Origin: Polyrhizophydium stewartii
Taxonomy: Eukaryota; Chytridiomycota; Chytridiomycetes; Rhizophydiales
NCBI GenBank assembly: GCA_027604665.1
Contig: JADGIZ010000557.1
Coordinates: forward strand, 1-11,848
Reading direction: 5' to 3'
DNA length: 11,848 nt
Shown piece after piece: positions 7,268 to 11,848 of this stretch. Within the stretch, counting starts at the first letter, position 1. The number at the start of each line of letters is the position of its first letter. Under the pieces are notes generated by a model, which saw only the letters and a program-made list of their open reading frames with translations, was not told the DNA's origin and made no database searches. The translations under genes and the position numbers were made by a program.

Positions 7268-8839
7268 ATGAGGGTGCTTGCCGACGGGCGGGTGCCGACT
7301 CTGGTCGAGCTGTGCCTTGAGACGCTCGAGGCACACGTTTCCGGTGGGTGCGGGCGTGTCGGCGGGGTGAGGGGGGGTCTGCGGGCGAGAGCAGGCGGGC
7401 GGCTCCCCCTGGCGTGCAGGCTGCGTGCGGTGCTGTCTTGCAGCCTCGGCACGCCCTGGCCGGCGCGTGCAAAGCCCGCGAGCGTTGGCGGCGGCGCCCG
7501 TGTGTGTGTGTGTGTGTGTGTGTGCCGAGGCGCTGACCGTCGGGCGATGGCCGATTCAGCGCTCGAGAGCGTCGGCGACGTGCCGTATGCGCTGATACGC
7601 CGCGTGCTGCTGCGATGCACGCCAACACAGGTGGGGCTTTATTTGCTCTTGCGCTCGTTCCGAGCACTGCTCTTGGAGGGGGCGTGGGTGGGGGATCACC
7701 GCCTTGCAGGCTGATGACCTCGCACGGCCTGAACATCTCCCCCCCCCCACACCCAGCTGCGGCGCATCGAGGACTCGAGCGTGGATCTCGCTGGCGAGAG
7801 CGACGGTGGGTTTCGGCGGCGTTGCGCACAACCACCCGTGCTCGATTGCGCCACCGCATGCTGTTTGCAGGCGCTGATATAGAGAGCCTCGCCCCCGATC
7901 TGCCGATGATACAGAGCTCTGGGAGCACCACTGCATGAGCGAGTTTGCGGACGTGCGGCGCGCCGTGTCGGCGGGCGAGATGTGGCCCCCGCCCGAGGGA
8001 TGGCGCGCGCTGTACGACGCCAAGCGGATCGAGATGGAGGCCAAGGAGCAGCGACTGAGCGCGCGGCTGCGGCAGATGAACCGCGAGCAGCAGTCGATGC
8101 GCGAGATGCGCAAGGTGCAGGTTCTTGAGCATGTGCCTGCTGCCCGGCGGTCGGGTGGGATGATGCAGCGTGAGTAGAATCAGGGGATGTTTGGCGGGGC
8201 AGGGGGAGGAGAGTTGTTTGGCAGGAGGAGGGCTGCTGGTTGACGTCTTGGCGGGGGGGGGTTGATGCCAGGCAAACGAACGTCGCTGCTGGACAAGGCG
8301 CGGAAGGCGACACGCAAGACGTGGGTGACGGCCGCGCTGTTTGGGTGCACATTGAGCGGCGATGAAGCTTACGGTCTTGCATGGAATGCCAGGATGATGC
8401 ACTACGAGCCGCCGGTGCCGGTTTGCCCGCCGATGGGCGAGAAGCGGCCCGCAGTCGCCGGCGCGATCAAGGCTGCCAGACCTGCCGCGATGGCACTCGG
8501 CCGGCCTGCAGCAATCGCGGTTGGTCGCCCGGCTGTGGGATCGCAGGCCGTGGCGGCGCCGGCGCCTGCCAGATCCAAGGCATTCGAGACGTTGCACGCA
8601 CGCGCGCTCGTGCCGGCGGTGCGGCTGCCGCCCGAGGACGCACTGCTGCTGCGGCACATGAAGCAGCACCACGGCGGCGATGCACCGGGCGGCAAGGGCA
8701 AGGACCACGTCGACCCCGTGCTGGTGAGCAGGCGCGGGCGCCAAAACGCAGCGGCTCGGCGTGGGGCGGGCGGCTGCTGACGGGCGGCTCTTGGGTGCAG
8801 TTCATCAAGCGGCGCCGGATCCATGGCGCAGATGCGTAA
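7268..8839 (+). CDS. ELA1: Elongin A (transcription elongation factor / ubiquitin ligase adaptor)
   Basis: Elongin A binds Elongin C and acts on RNA polymerase II, as elongation factor in animals and as receptor for the cullin ligase that removes stalled Rpb1 in yeast and animals; it is nuclear. Exons: 7268-7343, 7560-7630, 7757-7805, 7915-8169, 8272-8320, 8393-8723, 8801-8839 (289 residues). Residues 11-20 (TLVELCLETL) match the BC-box (T/S)LxxxCxxxL. The F-box-like core follows at 27-75: GDVPYALIRRVLLRCTPTQ, LRRIED, then DELWEHHCMSEF, the strongest family signature. A basic helix (about 100-140) is followed by KRTSLLDKARKATRKT, a low-complexity region with three RPAA repeats of period eight (196-214), and the basic tail FIKRRRIHG. 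The 72-nt intron 8321-8392 is in frame and free of stops; unspliced it would add 24 residues. The start could instead be 7154; neither ATG has a purine at -3. Confidence 0.88.
7500..7524 (+). repeat. (GT)12 microsatellite in Elongin A intron 1
   Basis: Twelve GT units plus a final G, 35 bases before the acceptor at 7558-7559 and just upstream of a CTGAC branch motif (about 7532). The 216-nt host intron is a multiple of three. Confidence 0.9.
7739..7748 (+). repeat. C10 homopolymer in Elongin A intron 2
   Basis: Ten C residues ending eight bases before the acceptor at 7755-7756. It could serve as the polypyrimidine tract. Confidence 0.7.
8253..8261 (+). repeat. G9 homopolymer in Elongin A intron 4
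   Basis: Nine G residues lie between a TTGAC branch-like motif (8240-8244) and the acceptor at 8270-8271, the same arrangement as in CAP intron 3. Confidence 0.7.
8478..8534 (+). repeat. 24-nt coding repeat in Elongin A (RPAA, period 8 residues)
   Basis: RPAAMALG, RPAAIAVG and RPAVGSQ follow one another at residues 196, 204 and 212. Codons differ between copies, so this is an old or selected repeat rather than a fresh duplication. It lies in the disordered C-terminal part. Confidence 0.6.
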
Positions 8840-8917
8840 CCGTGGCTTTCTTCGGGCAAGAGGCTGGAAGGGGAGGCTCGAAATATCAAATCGACACTTT
8901 GCGACTCTGTGCGAGCG

Positions 8918-11710
<2,793 letters not shown>

Positions 11711-11772
11711 AGCGGCGTGTGTTTGTGAATGCGCGCCTGCGGGTGGTGGGCGTGCCAGCGGCGGCGCCAGAG

Positions 11773-11848
11773 CGTGCCCGCGCGGCAGTGGGCGTGCGTG
11801 CCCGCGCGGCAGTGGGCGTGCGTGCCCGCGCGGCAGTGGGCGTGCGTG
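11773..11848 (+). repeat. 24-bp GC-rich minisatellite, cut by the window end
   Basis: Copies of a unit beginning CGTGCCCGCGCGGCAGTGGG start at 11773, 11797 and 11821 and are identical as far as they can be read. The array begins about 60 bases after the kinase stop, probably in its 3' UTR or the next spacer, and continues out of view. No AATAAA is seen between the stop and the array. Confidence 0.9.

Noticed and set aside
6612..8744. Very long minus-strand open frame (710 codons)
   Set aside because: It is antisense to the end of CAP and to Elongin A exons with clear family motifs. Its protein is low-complexity (Arg, Pro, Ala, His), as expected opposite GC-rich DNA with few stop triplets.

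Overview
The window looks like nuclear DNA from a GC-rich, intron-dense eukaryote. Six genes lie head to tail on the + strand with short spacers. Nearly all introns are 56-130 nt, start with GTRNGT-like donors, and most carry a CTRAY (usually CTGAC) branch-point motif 15-45 nt before the acceptor. The genes are unikont/opisthokont types: CAP, Elongin A and an MST/Hippo kinase with a SARAH tail. The strong CTRAY branch motif and short introns fit an early-diverging (chytrid-like) fungus best, but this is an inference and another opisthokont or amoebozoan/apusozoan relative is possible. No prokaryotic, viral or CRISPR features were found.

Layout. (1) 56-2056: a leucine-rich-repeat gene in which every 23-residue repeat is exactly one 69-nt exon between phase-2 introns; the array grew by duplication of a two-exon module of about 290 bp. 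(2) 2057-2687: non-coding, ending in a TATA-type promoter. (3) 2688-3563: an intronless secreted 10-cysteine protein of unknown function. (4) 3703-4466: a four-exon inosine/xanthosine triphosphatase (YjjX/NTPase_I-T family). (5) 4718-6945: a seven-exon cyclase-associated protein (CAP/Srv2). (6) 7268-8839: a seven-exon Elongin A. (7) 8918-11710: an eight-exon Ste20-group kinase of the MST1/2-Hippo type ending in a SARAH domain, with one GC-AG intron and one 540-nt intron. A 24-bp minisatellite starts at 11773 and runs off the end.

The genes do not form a pathway. CAP handles actin turnover, Elongin A works with RNA polymerase II and ubiquitin ligase, the NTPase cleans the nucleotide pool and the MST kinase signals through SARAH partners and MOB1. 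They appear to be independently transcribed housekeeping or signalling genes, with two less ordinary ones (LRR, secreted orphan) at the left. Gene models were built by eye from splice sites and family conservation; each exon junction restores the frame, except one 2-nt discrepancy in the LRR gene.
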